Source: Paramecium tetraurelia | Taxonomy: Eukaryota > Ciliophora > Oligohymenophorea > Peniculida > Parameciidae | Assembly (NCBI RefSeq): GCF_000165425.1 | Contig: NW_001799399.1 | Coordinates: 506,909 to 570,908, forward strand | Length of the DNA stretch: 64,000 nucleotides | Reading direction: 5' to 3' | Part shown: one piece after another, positions 35,454 through 47,830 of the stretch | Position numbering within the stretch: position 1 is the stretch's first letter | Layout of the letters: each line of letters begins with the position of its first letter | Made by a program: the position numbers and the translations under genes | Notes under the pieces: generated by a model | Told to the model about the DNA's origin: nothing | Seen by the model: the letters and a program-made list of their open reading frames with translations, nothing else | The model's database searches: none

Positions 35454-37327
35454 ATGAATAATATATGTATTACTTAAGTTAAAACCAGTCAAGGGGATAT
35501 TGCTATTGTAAACTCAACTGAAAGAAATGAGAAACATAGATAAGCTTATTCCAAAGTTCTATAGCTAAAGAGCTTTAATTTGATTCAATCGGAAACAAGA
35601 GTGGAAACTCCAGCGAAAGAAATAGATGAGGCTGAACTTCCATTAAGAGAACATGTTTATAGAGACGCTATAAAGCGTTCAGCAACATTCCTGAAAGTAG
35701 CCTCAGAGGAAATGGGTAGATATTAAACAGAATGGCACTGGAAGTTTTTTTTCGAATTCCTTTTTTATCATATTGTAATAACTTATGTTTATTATCTAGA
35801 TGTTTTATAATCTATTTGGACCCTTAATGGTGATATTTTTTTGGAAATGGCCTGGTATGCCTCTGATGATAAATATGAGATTTTTAAAGCATCACCCTCA
35901 ATTTTATTTTTAATTGCTTTTATGGTTAGGTTCATTGACAGGGGGTTATTGGTATTTATTCGATGATAAAAATATTATAACTTTAACTGAAGTTGTATTC
36001 ACTTAATTTGCCCTTTTAATTAGGGCAGTTGTAATTGCTGCAAAATATGCAACTCTAAGTGAGGAAAGAATTAAGTTATATAAAATAAGAAGTTTTAAGT
36101 GAAGAAATGTTTACGTTTGATTTAATGATGTGGGATTGGAGACTTTAAACACCTAAAGTTTTGTTTCTAGAACAATTGAGATTTTTAAAAAGAAGAGAGT
36201 TAGATCCTGATTTTTATAAGATAGATTTCCTATGTTAACCTCATATAAAGACAGTAAAATAATTGATCTAAGTCGATGTTGGATTTTATAGGGAATGGTT
36301 AGAATAACAAGAAGAATCTTAAATTTCACCTGTCATAGACAACACATACAATTGTTTTTTTGTCTTTGGGTATTTGGTCAATTCCTTTTAAAAAAAGCAC
36401 ACTCCTGGGGGCTTTTCGAAATATGTTGTAATTTAATCTTTAATATTATCATTAACTCCATGTTTATTAAGAGTATAATACTTTTATGAGATTGATGTAG
36501 GGGTCATTGATATATTGAGAATAATAATCAATATTTTGACAACCTTCTAAGGATTCTTTGGATCCTTTGTATTCTTGTAAATTGGTCTATATGATTTATA
36601 AAGAAAGTTTTATCTTTTGGATTAATGTTGTTATATGCTGAATATAAAGGAACAAAAATTTTCAACAGGCAAAAAGCTATTACCATCAATCAACTTTAAT
36701 AATCCTATCACCTTATAAGCCTGGTCAATGTTAAGAGGGATGGCTTTCGATTATGGGAGAACTTATGATTTCAGAATTCAAGGGTTTTATTCATTGATTT
36801 TTCTTGGATGGATATTTTTATTTTTGTTTGGAATAGGAGTATTATTGGATTTCATTCGTATAAATTTTTTCTAAACTACATTATTATCAGAAATGCTGGT
36901 GATTCTAACTGGATTTATTGGATATTATCTGTGGCATGGAGCAAAATTAAATGAATATTATGAGACATTTGATATTCTACTTGAAGATGTTAGAAATATG
37001 TATGTGGATATGCTTAGAAAAAAGGAACAGTATTTTATTTTAAATTTGGAGGTAACAAACGCAATCCATAAAAAATTTGTATTTTTGTTAAAGAGTCAGA
37101 CCAATTCTATTGAAACAATTACATAATATATCAACTTTATTATAGAAGAGATAGATGATACCATAAGACAATTGAATTATGATGAAAAGCATAACCCTTT
37201 TAAAATCTATGGCATTCGAATAACCTTAAACTTTTTATAGAGCATGGTGGTTGCTATATTTACTTTGGTAGGATTCGCTGTATAGTAAAGAATGTAAAAT
37301 ATAGATGTGGAATGTCTTTCAAAATGA
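35454..37327 (+). pseudogene. Multi-membrane protein, paralogue A, one frameshift
   Basis: About 615 aa if one base is ignored; intron 35775-35799. Closely similar in order and motifs to the next gene: EWHWKFFFEFLFYHI, NMRFLKHHPQFYF, RAVVIAAKYATLSEERIKLY, RGMAFDYGRTYDFRIQGFYS and NPFKIYGIRITLNFL. About seven or eight hydrophobic segments, and a charged N-terminus of about 85 residues. At about 36078-36092 the frame slips by one base (the paralogue reads LYKTEELPEEMF; here an extra A in ATAAAATAAG stops reading at the next TGA). This may be a recent loss of function or an A-run error. The very last hydrophobic segment is unlike common channels; see findings for a tentative receptor link. Confidence 0.7.
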
Positions 37328-37385
37328 CAATATAATTTACTCCTTATTTTATCATTATTTATAATATTTTATAATAATTTTGAAC

Positions 37386-39212
37386 ATGTAAGGCGGAACA
37401 AGTTAGTCAGCAAAGTAAATCGAAGCTGATACTCCAGTTCAAAACACATCAGATGATGGAAAGCTACTTAAATCAGTTAGGAAGGTCTAATAAATAAGAT
37501 AATTGCTTACAGCTAATACACCTGCAAAATCCTTGCCTACCTACTAATTAGATGCAGCTCCCTTAAAGGAGTATAACCCACAAAAACAATTGTCTAAATA
37601 AATTACATTTGATGAGGTGAATGATGAGGAACTACAAAGATATAAAGCGGAATGGCATTGGGATGTATTCTTCGAATTTCTTTTTTATCATATGCTATTT
37701 TATATATTGTTAGGTCCTTTTGTTATCCTAGTCCTATTTAAATACCCTGGAATTATTTTATTAAAAAACATGAGGTTTTTTAAACACTCCTCCTCTTTTT
37801 ATATGTAAACTCTCTTATGGTCAGGATCTGCATTAGGTGGTCTAATGTATTTTATCCAAGACTCAAGTGTTATTACAATGACAGAAATTATTTTTATGTG
37901 GTTTGCTATTACCACTCGCTCAGTTGTTATTGCTGCTAAATATGCAACTTTAAGTACAGCTAGAATTAGATTATATAAAACTGAAGAGCTTCCTGAAGAG
38001 ATGTTTAATTTTGATCTGATGTTTTAAGACTGGTTTGAACAATCCTCCAAAGTTCTATTTTTAGAGTAATACAGAGCTTTAAGAAGACATGAATAGGAGC
38101 ACTCTTTATATAAATTTGATTTTCTATTGGATCCAAATAAAAAAACAGCTGAGACAATTAAAACAACTAATATATGTTTTTATTTAGAATGGGCCATGAA
38201 GCAATAGATGAAATAAACTGATCCTATTATTGAATAAGTATATTATAATGGATTTCATGTCTTTGGTTATTTAGTCAACTACTATTAGAAGAATAACCCT
38301 ACTTCTACATTTAATAAATATATGATTGGAATGTCTATATTTAATGGCATATCTCCCACTTTTATACGATTGTAACACTTTATGGAAAACATACCAGATT
38401 GGCTAGACATAATAAGATTAATAGTTAATTTTTTGACATCAATGTAGGCATTTTTCGGTTCAATTATTTTCTTAGGCATAGGAATTTATGATTTTAGAAG
38501 AAAGTTCTTTTTACTTGATTAATGTCTTTATATGCTTTCAGCTAAAAAGGTTTCATATCCAACAGCAAAAAAACTCATCCCTACCATAAATTTTAACAAT
38601 CCTTAAACTTTACAAGCATGGTCGATTTTTAGATCCTTATGTTTTGATTATGGATAAACGTATAATCTAAGAGTTCAGGGGTTTTACTCTCTAATTTTTG
38701 TAGCCAATATAATTTTTATATTTCTCTCTTTAGGCTTGATCTTAGATTTTATTCATATTGATATGTTCTAATTAATATTGCTGGGGGAGATGGCCATTAT
38801 CCTCATTGGATTTACGTTATATTATCTTTACTTAGGAGCATCACTTAACGAATACTTTGATAGTTTCGAAACATTATTGGATGATGTAAAATCAATTTAT
38901 TAAGATATCTTAAGGATGAGAGAATAATACTTTCAGAATAATATCTAACCAATAAATGATGTTCATAAAATATTTGTAAATATTATACGAGATTAAGTTG
39001 GGATAGATGTGGATACCGTAAAGGAATACATTGAATTGATAGTTGAAGAATTGGAGAACAATTAGAGATAACTAGGTTATGATAGAAGAAACAACCCATT
39101 TAAATTATATGGAGTCGTAATAACTTTTAACTTGCTAAAAAGTGCTGGTGTTGGACTATCAACTGTATTTAGTTATGCTATTCAACAAAGACTATCAACT
39201 AAAGAGAAATGA
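37386..39212 (+). CDS. Multi-membrane protein, paralogue B (intact)
   Basis: 608 aa, no intron, one clean frame. Starts 58 bases after its paralogue on the same strand, a tandem duplication. The N-terminal 80 residues are polar and Gln-rich. Hydrophobic segments follow after EWHWDVFFEFLFYHM, around MTEIIFMWFAITTRSVVIA, after DWLDIIRLIVNFLTS, around FYSLIFVANIIFIFL, around MAIILIGFTLYYLYL, and at the end after NPFKLYGVVITFN. A soluble loop contains PTINFNNPQTLQAWSIFRS. The end of the protein is a TM followed by QQRLSTKEK. No enzyme or pore motif is recognised. The presence of an intact copy makes the damage in paralogue A easier to judge. Confidence 0.8.
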
Positions 39213-39302
39213 TTAAGATTATAGTTTATTATTATGTTCTAACTGTGAATTATATTAGACTTTATTTACATAAAATGTTATGTTTAATTAATAAATTTAA
39301 AT

Positions 39303-39845
39303 TCAACCTATGTAATCATCTCTTTCATTATTATATTGTTATATTGTTTATTTGATTTTTGATGTATCAGACCATGTTATGTGATCTTCTTGGGATCGAC
39401 TCACAAGCGTGGCAGGGTCTGTGATAATTTTAGTTCCAATTCTGATGTGACCTTATTCTATATAAGTACACGCTTCTTTGGGAGTCTGAGCAAATTTAAG
39501 TTTGCATAACACTATGGGGAGTCTTCTTCTGCAAAAAGCTGAGACTGCTAATTTCTCACAATTTTATATATTATCCTTTGTTGTTATGATTCCCATATTA
39601 TATAATCTCTCCAATAACTACTCTGTTAATTTTACCCTAAATGGATCCTGAGATGACAATAATTTTATTTTAGAAATCATAGAAGTAATGTGACCACACA
39701 TCCTGTTATATTTATCATAATCTTCTCTATTAGACAAATTATATCTTTTGATTATCTCAGCTTCTCTATGGTCTTTCTCTTTCTTCCAATTATACAAATC
39801 CACTCTTTTTAGTAGCTTTTTCTCATGGAATTTAAGCTTTCTCAT
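39303..39845 (-). CDS. IMP3: U3 snoRNP protein IMP3
   Basis: 180 aa, no intron, same length as other eukaryotes (about 183). Component of the small-subunit processome that pairs U3 snoRNA with pre-rRNA and allows 18S maturation in the nucleolus. Starts [20 protein letters not shown] and [12 protein letters not shown], then [19 protein letters not shown]. The S4-type RNA-binding fold shows in [19 protein letters not shown] and TYIEQGHIRIG. It ends [13 protein letters not shown] and NERDDYIG. Several glutamines (EQLLERL, IEQGH) are written with TAG or TAA at positions where other eukaryotes also have Gln. It converges on the membrane-protein pair and diverges from the DHHC gene. Confidence 0.95.
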
Positions 39846-39904
39846 AAATTAAATTTTAATATTTTATGAATAATATATAAAAATTTTTTGAAGACATTGA
39901 CACT

Positions 39905-41150
39905 ATGGAAACCAAAAAATCATTTGAAGCATTTACTAAATGCAAGGGGACTATCATTTTCGGAGCAAAGGTTGAATTAATTTATTTAGAATATTTAGAA
40001 GGACTTATAAAACATTATAGGAACTCTAACTTTAATAATAACTCTTATTGTTTTGTACTTAATTTTTATATTCCCTGCAGCACGAGACTATTAATATGAT
40101 GCTCTTGCAATTATAATTGCTATCTTCTCTATTCTTCCAATTATAACCCTTTTGAATGTTACCATGACAGGTTGGCTTAATCAATATTAATATTATTAGA
40201 ACCTGGTGTCTTACTTAGGGGAGATTTACCAGATCCAAAATTATAATAATAATAAATCAAACCAGAATAGATATCTGAATAAAATTAATTCACTTCTGAA
40301 TAATATGCTTAAAAAAATGAACCGCATTAAATTGTATAAATAGCAGAATCTTAAAATTAACTTGAGTAGAATCCTGAATTGCCAAACATTTATACTTCCA
40401 GATATTGTACAACTTGCAAAATTATGAGGCCCTCGAAAGCTTCCCATTGTAAGTTTCAAAGTAGTAATTAGGTAAACACTGTAATCACTGTGTTGATGGA
40501 TTTGATCATCATTGCTTTTGGGTTGGTACTTGTATAGGAATTAGAAATTGGAGAGCTTTTTTAATATTTTTACAATCATCCTTGATTGTTATTACGCTAA
40601 CTTTATGCTAATGCTTATTAAATTGTAAAAATTATAACTATAATAACAAGTATCTAAATAATATTTAGATATTTATGAACTTTGGATATTAATGTTTAAA
40701 TAAGCTAGCATTCCTCTTATATCATTATATGGATTATATTTTATTTGTGGTTGTTGGAGTCATCAAACATATTTGAATGTTATAATTTTAATGGTGATGT
40801 TCTTACTTCCAATAATCTATTCAGCTGTACTCATGGATATTGAAAATGCTTATAAAGACTACAGATATTATCAGAATCCATTTGTAACCATTCTAATTAC
40901 AATTGCAATGTTGCTATTCTTTCTTTTCCTTCTCCCTGTTAATGGTGTGAATTGCTATTATATTTCGATAGTAAAATTACAAAATATATTAATATTGTAG
41001 GGAAAAACAGCAAAATAAACACATTCAGAAGACCAATTTTATAATAGGATAAGGCAATTTGACAAACCTAAATATACTGTCTCTGGAGTCTTTCGAAATT
41101 TACTGTATTTTTATACATATCCAATACCATAAAGCCGCAATTAATAATGA
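39905..41150 (+). CDS. DHHC-type palmitoyltransferase
   Basis: 369 aa, five introns (39971-39998, 40171-40199, 40449-40471, 40625-40650, 40971-41000), exact sum. S-acylates proteins at Golgi, endosome or plasma membrane. The Cys-rich domain is complete: [17 protein letters not shown], then [18 protein letters not shown], where Cys of DHHC is the acyl carrier. The intron at 40449 cuts this domain, so only the spliced form has it. Four membrane segments are visible ([15 protein letters not shown] and [15 protein letters not shown] before the domain, [26 protein letters not shown] and [18 protein letters not shown] after). A TEPGVL motif stands where the family has TDPG. A Gln-rich insert precedes the Cys-rich domain. 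Its substrates cannot be told. Confidence 0.93.
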
Positions 41151-41208
41151 TTATTTATTATAAATGTTAACATTGGTTTAAAATTTTAAAGTAGGAGCAA
41201 ATCAATAT

Positions 41209-42354
41209 TCAGTTATATTTTTTCGGAATATAATTATATCCTATGAATTCTTAAATATATTGATCTTTTTTTACATGATTATATTGTATTTAAAATATCT
41301 AAATTTAGTAATTTGCCCTTGCTCAATTTTCCTTTTTGAAAATCGCTGTATCCAATACGTTTATTGGGAGAAAAAGGAGGAATCATTTCTTTAGATATGA
41401 GCATATCCCAATTAAAATTATTGAACCAAGGATGTTTCATTATCTATTTAGGATCGCTTGTTCCTAATCTGTCTTCAGGTTTTAATTAAATTAACTAGAC
41501 TCATGATTACAATAATACTTTATTAATAAAGTCGGCTCCTGCCTTAGACCAGTCAACAGGTAGGTCATGTCTCTTAATTTAAACTTACTTTAAGTTTACT
41601 GTATCTTTCCATTCTTTTATATCTTCTGATTCATATGGCCTTCTTCCAAGCATACATTCGTAAGCAACAACTCCCAAAGCAAAATAGTCAACTCCTATTC
41701 CGTCTTATTTGTAAAGAAACATTTCAGGAGCTATGTAACCAACAGTTCCACAAATATTTTCTAATTTGTTTGGTCTCCAAATTCCAGCCATACCAAAATC
41801 AGTCAATCTGATATATCCAAATTTGTCAAAAACAAGGTTTTCGGGTTTCAAATCTCTATGAATTATGCCTTATTAGTGAAGATAATCTAAAGCGGTAAAA
41901 ATACAAGCAACAATAAATTCTATGTAGAATAGGTACATACTTGTTTAACTTTCAGAAAATCTCTTTTTCTTATTTAGGTGATATCTGAGGTCTCCTCCTG
42001 ACATTAAATCCAAGCATAAGTATAGATTATAATTGTCTTAGAAGGCCCCTCTCAAATTTACTAAAAATGGATTTTCTATTTGAGATAATATATTTTTTTC
42101 ATTGATAACTTGTGATACAGTACACTACTATAAGATCCTACGCATGAAGGTATAAAATTACAATAGTTTTGATACAACTTTTACAGCAACAAATTATTTA
42201 TTTTTCCTATTTAACGCTTTCCATACTTTACCGAAGGACCCAGACCCTAAAATTGTTTAAAGTTCAAAATCGTTAATCGATAGATCTCAAATTTAGCAAT
42301 AAATTTACTTGTTTCTACAACCTCACATGAACTAGAGAGAGAACAATTTCCCAT
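41209..42354 (-). CDS. AGC-family kinase of the YANK/STK32 type
   Basis: 342 aa, introns 42286-42308, 42138-42161, 41920-41940, 41495-41518 and 41250-41274, exact sum. All kinase elements are present: glycine loop [11 protein letters not shown], Lys in [53 protein letters not shown] and [10 protein letters not shown]. The start MGNCSLSSS is a myristoylation/palmitoylation signal as in YANK kinases. The last intron (AAG end) joins ILNTIQS to QFIGYNY, an AGC hydrophobic motif of FxxYxY form; without that splice the motif is lost. The Asp and Lys catalytic residues are intact, so it should be active at a membrane. Gene 58 bases tail-to-tail from the DHHC gene; its targets are unknown. Confidence 0.93.
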
Positions 42355-43661
42355 TTAATAATATTTTACGAAAATTAATAGATATAGAAAACTACATAAG
42401 AGTTCTTCTACATTATTGCTAGGATTAAAATATTTCATCTCTAAATAAGCTCATAATAAGTCAAATGTACAAAGAATAGTAACTAGGCGATTGTTTCTAC
42501 ATGATTTAAGGTCATATAGATTGAAAAAAATTCTATAGAATAAAATTAAAAATTTAAAATTTAATTCTTATTAAATGAATTATTAAACCTATTGTAATTC
42601 TATAAAACTAAGCATTTGGAATTTAAATATTAATTGAAATTTTAAATAACGAATATATATTAGTAGTCAAAGTATTATTCATAGCTTTCTAAAATCAAGC
42701 AATAATCGATTTTTTAAGGGAATAATACTTATCTTTGTTGAGAATAACAGTTCTAAAAAATTGTATTCTTATTTAAAAATCCTTAGAGTATTCTAATTCA
42801 GATTTGATTATTTCTTCTAAGAATTGTTGATTGACTCTTAAATGCTTTAAACCCATAATTATTAACTCAATTTTCAGTATTTAAACCCTCAAAATGAGTC
42901 TTACTATCCAAAAATTCTATAATAAATTTTATTTATATTAATCATTGTGTTATTAATTTAATAATAATTTTTATAATCAGACATTATAACTATAAACTAC
43001 AATGAGAACAATGTTAATTTTTACGCAAAATCTATTATTTGTTAAGAATATCAAGCCTAAATTAATTAAGAAATCATTTTAATTTAATTAAGATAAAATT
43101 AAATTAAATAAACAATTTAGAATAACCAAAAGTTCATTGTTTTTAATGAATTACACTTAAATGTATGTTAAAAAGGAAAATAAGATTTTAAAATTCATTC
43201 GTTGTTAAACTAAATATTTTAAAACTTAAATGCGAGCATCATTTATTATACTAACCTCTAATATCTTGATGATTCAACTTATTCTCTGTAAATAATACCT
43301 AAAATTTAAAATCCTAAGCGTTTACCAATATCATTAATCTTTTTTCTGTTTAATAATTAATATCCAGCAATATTTAGGAATTAGAATCTAATACTTTTAA
43401 TTATAATTATTATTGACTACATAATTACTTATCCTATTTTCAAAGATCAACTATTTCCAATCTTTCTCAAATCTAAAATTACATTAATTTCCTTCTGAAT
43501 TCACAAATTTTCTTTTTCATCTTATTTTTTTATCATAATTTTAACAAAATAATTATTCCTTAGAGTTTTTACTCATAAGTGGTAATTTTAAATCATATCA
43601 GATGATTTTGGAAAACTTTTAAATATTAAGATTATTGATAACAATTAATATATTAATAAAT
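42355..43661. other. Long AT-rich gene-free region
   Basis: About 1.3 kb, among the longest empty stretches in the window. Both strands show only AT-rich text with TGA-broken frames and no coding-type composition. No repeat family, RNA gene or transposon mark was recognised. It must include the kinase promoter. Confidence 0.5.
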
Positions 43662-44642
43662 TCAATATTGTTTAGTTGATTATTATTTATGTTTTTTAAT
43701 TAATTCTTTAACGTTTTCTTACTTTTTTTTTTTAATTGTTTCTAACCTTGCATTTCTAGATTCACTTCTACTTTGACTAGATTTACTCTTATTTCTTTTA
43801 TTTTCTCTGTTTTTGACATTTTCTTTAAAATCTCTGATCGGTCTCATGTCAGTCTCAGTTTGCTGAGATTCCTTTGTTACAGAGGATCGTATTTAACTTT
43901 ATTTTTCCTTTTATTTAGATGTGATTAAATCACGTTCAATTTATTTTATATAAATTTTTGTTTATTCCTAATCTTCTATGACACTATCTAAAACAATTTT
44001 CAGATCGTTTAATTAATTTTGATATACCAAACTATTACTTAAAATTCTATCAGAATCATTACTCTTTTAACTTTATTCCTATTTAAAATTCTATTCTAAT
44101 CTCTATAATCTATAATCAATTTTTTAATAATCTGTTTTTAAAGCACTTTATCGAACCTCCTCCATAATTACATCAATTTTTTTATTAATAATGGTTTCAA
44201 ATTCTTAAATTTAAGGTTAATCTTTGCTCAAAGAATTCTGAATTTGAGAAAGTGATTATTCAATATTAAGATACTAATCCTTTAACTAATTAAGTTCTTC
44301 ATCGTATAACTATTCCATTGATACATTAATATGATTTCTTATATTTTTATTTTCTTGTTCTTGTGTTGTAGCAAAGTGTTAAAGTAACTTAATTAATTTG
44401 ATGAAATTTTCAAATTTCTCCTCATGCTCTTAGATAGTTTCTTCAACAAATCTCATTCTATCTTCATATTTATTATTTAATTACTGTTAAACCTAATCAT
44501 ATAAAGGATTTCATACTTTTCCTATTTGCTACTCCAGACATAGAATATTGCTCTCCTTTGATGAATTTTATTTAATTCTATCCTCACTTGTAGCTCGTAT
44601 GATTGGAGAAGTGTTTCTTTTATGCTTTTCTGAATAGCTCAT
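43662..44642 (-). CDS. Coiled-coil protein, unknown
   Basis: 318 aa, intron 44493-44516, exact sum with 11 A residues in the A-run near the 3' end. After a Ser/Thr/Arg start (MSYSEKHKRNTSPIIRATSE) the chain is almost all helix with heptad-like Glu, Lys, Gln and Leu (RMRFVEETIQEHEEKFENFI, IINKKIDVIMEEVRQSALK), then a basic Ser/Arg segment (RNKSKSSQSRSESRNARLE) and a lysine-rich end. It resembles a structural or basal-body-type coiled coil but no family can be named. Promoters are shared with the divergent dioxygenase gene, 109 bases away. Confidence 0.75.
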
Positions 44643-44751
44643 ATGTTTGTTAAATAATTTGCTGTTAAAAAAATATAATTAATTTTCCCCTTTTTAATCA
44701 ATCTTAATTTTCTCTTTTTTGATAAATATTCAAATCTAAATAGAAATAGAC

Positions 44752-45443
44752 ATGCATAAATTATTAAAAGAAGTTGTAAAAGTCTACACCTAGTTCTAAA
44801 GATTGGGTCCAACCTATTTAGACACATTTGATAATCGAGCTATTACTGAAGCCACCTTCGAAGCTGTTAAAACGAAATAATTATAAGAATATATCAAGAA
44901 GGAATTTAAACCTATTGGAGACATTTCCATGTTACCTATACATCTAGAACCAGAACACCGTTTCACTATAGCAATGTTTGCATTGAGACCAGGAGTTAGA
45001 ATGCCTTTACATGATCATCCCAACATGTTCGTTTTGAGTCATGTTATGAATGGATTGGGGGAAAGAGAATCATGGGACATAGATCCTATTGACCACCATT
45101 AACAAATTGAGTTCAGAAAAACCAAAGGAGATTCTAGAATTTTGAAGGCACTTCAACATCCAAAATTATAACTAAAAGAAGGTGATAATTGCTACACAAC
45201 TCCAAATAAGTGCAACTTACACAAGTTTTCTAATGTATCTTATTGTTTTATGCTTTATAGATTCACAAATCTGAACTATTCATGTTCCTTGATGTTATCT
45301 TGCCTCATTATAATGGAGTTGATAGAGTCATCAACTTCTACGAACCATTTAGTCAAGACTAATTGGAATTGATGGGAAATCCTAAAACCTATTAGAGACA
45401 TCCCATTGATGTTGATGATATCAGAGAGTTTATTGTTTAATGA
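44752..45443 (+). CDS. ADO: Thiol (cysteamine/N-terminal cysteine) dioxygenase
   Basis: 221 aa, intron 45235-45260, exact sum. Cupin-fold non-haem iron enzyme of the PCO_ADO family that adds O2 to cysteamine or to N-terminal cysteine of proteins. Key residues: HDH in RMPLHDHPNMFVLSHVM (two iron ligands). A possible third His lies in NLHKF, before the SELFMFLDVILPHYNG strand that appears only after the intron is removed. RVINFYEPF near the end matches the family's closing strand. In animals and plants these enzymes sense oxygen through the Cys N-degron; whether this one does is inference. Length fits the family (about 230-270). Confidence 0.9.
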
Positions 45444-45552
45444 AATTTAGACTTTATTCCTATGATTTATCATTACGTAATAAATTAGCTATAAATTAAA
45501 TCTTGCCATATTAATAATTATTTATTATATAATTGATTATATTTAATAAATT

Positions 45553-46205
45553 ATGCTTTAACCACTAAAAGAAGAAGAATTAAATGAAATATATACTTGG
45601 GTTGATTAAATACCTCTCAGCAGACCAAAAAAGAATATAGCCAGAGATTTCGCTGATGGCATATTGATGGCTGAAATAATGCATTACTTTCTACCTAAAT
45701 TGGTTGATGTATTAATGATTTGAATTTGATCAGATGCATAATTACAGTCAAGCCAATTCGGTTAAGTAGAAAAAGTATAATTGGGATACATTAAATACCA
45801 AAGTATTCAAAAGGATTGGCTTTACTCTCTCAAAGTACAAATTTGAATATTTAATATAGAGAATAAGTTGATAGTGTGATTTCATGCTAATCTGAAGCAG
45901 TTGAGAGAGTATTAAAATTTGTTTAAGCCAGATTGGAATACTATTTAGAAAACAATGCTAATTCTGCTGAAAAACAACCTTAATAAGCAGATAGTCAAAT
46001 GGCACCACCCTTATTAGCCAATGAATGGCAAAAAGATCAACAACTTTTTGAATTGCGTGAAACCATTGAGGTTATATTATCATTATTATTTTGCAATTTT
46101 TAGGTATTAGAATAAAAATTGCATCGCATGGACGAACTCATGAAATAAAAAGATGCCAAAATATTGAGGTATTAATAATTGTTATAATAAAATGGTTTAT
46201 TATGA
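45553..46205 (+). CDS. SPEF1: SPEF1/CLAMP calponin-homology protein
   Basis: 189 aa, introns 45709-45733 (CAG), 45835-45859 and 46071-46103, exact sum. Microtubule-bundling protein of the ciliary central pair. The N-terminal CH domain is very conserved: LNEIYTWVDQIPLSRPKKN, ARDFADGILMAEIMHYFLPK, then MHNYSQANSVKQKKYNW and KVFKRIGFTLSK. The linker is Gln/Ala-rich, and a short C-terminal coiled coil (ELRETIEVLEQKLHRMDELM) mediates dimerisation in homologues. The third intron is 33 nt and has no stop in frame, so its removal is judged from the coiled-coil register. It follows the dioxygenase by 109 bases. Confidence 0.93.
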
Positions 46206-46861
46206 AACAACCCATAAAATTAATATCATTATTATTTATATCATAATATAAGTATTTTACTATATTATTTAACATGATGAATCGTACAATGGATCAACCA
46301 TCTGAAACAGCATTGATGTCAGTTTCAACGTCGCTATCTGATCAATATCATTATTATTACTTTTATAATATCTCCTATCATTTTAATTCAACTTATTCAA
46401 GTTTAGATATTAATAATATCGATATATCCTTAAATTGAGTGTGCATGCTAAATTCAAATATACCTGTATCTCTCCAATTAAAAGTTCAAACTCTCAAATA
46501 AAAACGTAAATAATTTATTACTTCAAATTCTGATTTTTCCAATTAAATACTCTTTTATAAATTCTAGTAAAATAAATAGTTTATTAGTATTTTGATAACT
46601 TTTAAACTGATACTAAATAATTTTATTTCAAAATTCAATTATCTACTAATAGTTCTAAGAAAATGATATCATAAAGGATTTATAAAAAAAGTAATTAGTT
46701 TGGCCACATCAAAAGAACTATAATTTATAGAATCTAAACAGTAAATGATCTAACAAAGGCATGAATTTCAGATATAGAAATTAAATTGCAATTGAAGGAC
46801 TTAATTCAATTTAATTAAATATATTATTATTTTTATAACAAGAAAATAAATTAGAGATTAT
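46206..46861. other. Intergenic region with one small ORF
   Basis: Holds an ORF 46274-46438 (54 aa, MMNRTMDQPSETALMSVSTS start) whose first 25 codons have coding composition while the remainder is Tyr/Ser/Asn-rich. It may be a tiny gene or a remnant exon; no family is recognised. Otherwise AT-rich and empty. Confidence 0.35.
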
Positions 46862-47682
46862 ATGTATCAACCTCAATTTTAGGTTTAATAATCATAGTTT
46901 GAAAGTCCACCAGTACTATACTCATAATCTTAACCAATGATGATTTCAAATTAGAACAACATGTCATATTAGATGGTAAATTTAGGAGCAGGAGCAATTA
47001 TGCAAAGATTAAAATAAAGATAAGAAGAGGAAATGTTAGTAGACCTATTGGCAAAATAAAATGAATTAATAGCTTAATTGACTGAAGATTTTAATTGGAG
47101 AATGGATAAAAGAAAATAACAAATGGAAGATGAACTAGAAGAATTAGAAAAAAAAACAGTAATTGCAAGATAAAAAAAGGCTGAATAAGACTACTTATAT
47201 AAGCTTAATCGATAATTGAACTTTGGATTATAAAGAATAAAAGAGTAAGAAATAAAGAAATTGATATTTCCAAAGGCAATTTAATTAGGAATGAAAGTTC
47301 CAAGTATTTAAAGTCATGAAGCCATTGAATAAGTGTATCCCAACATGAGATTATAAAAGAAAGAATAACTAGGTATTAATTGCTGTGATATCTAGATGAG
47401 GAAGTTTAAGCTAATGTCGATCTTGAGTTTAGTAATCCTTACAGATAATTTGTGAATCCAAATTTTCCTTAATATGCAACTCCAATGATGCCATTTTCTC
47501 CCCCTTAACCACCTCAATAATATCAACCTCAATTTAATCAGCCACAAAGTTATTAAGATAATGGTACCTCTCCTTAAATGAAAAGAAATAGCTAAATTTC
47601 TAAAAGGATCAGCTAAGGTTCATAAAGATCTAGTTAAAAGTCTTTTGCTTCGCAAGTATCAAAAAAATCTCAATAGAATTGA
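46862..47682 (+). CDS. Gln-rich coiled-coil protein, unknown
   Basis: 265 aa, intron 47373-47395, exact sum. The N-terminus is Gln/Ser/Pro-rich, then a single charged helix (MQRLKQRQEEEMLVDLLAKQ, DELEELEKKTVIARQKKAEQ) of coiled-coil type. A conserved-looking piece KKLIFPKAIQLGMKVPS follows, then a Pro/Gln/Phe-rich stretch (MMPFSPPQPPQQYQPQFNQP) and a Ser/Lys/Arg tail. Low-complexity ends with a helical core suggest a scaffold. No family can be named. Confidence 0.75.
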
Positions 47683-47830
47683 TAAAATTAACATTGTTTA
47701 CTTAAAATAAACCTATAGCTTTATGATAGTATTTCAATTAGAATTTAAGGCTCTTATATATATAAATATATAGTAGACTATGATGAAGATTATTCAATTT
47801 ACAATACTGATATGATATAAATCATTTTGG

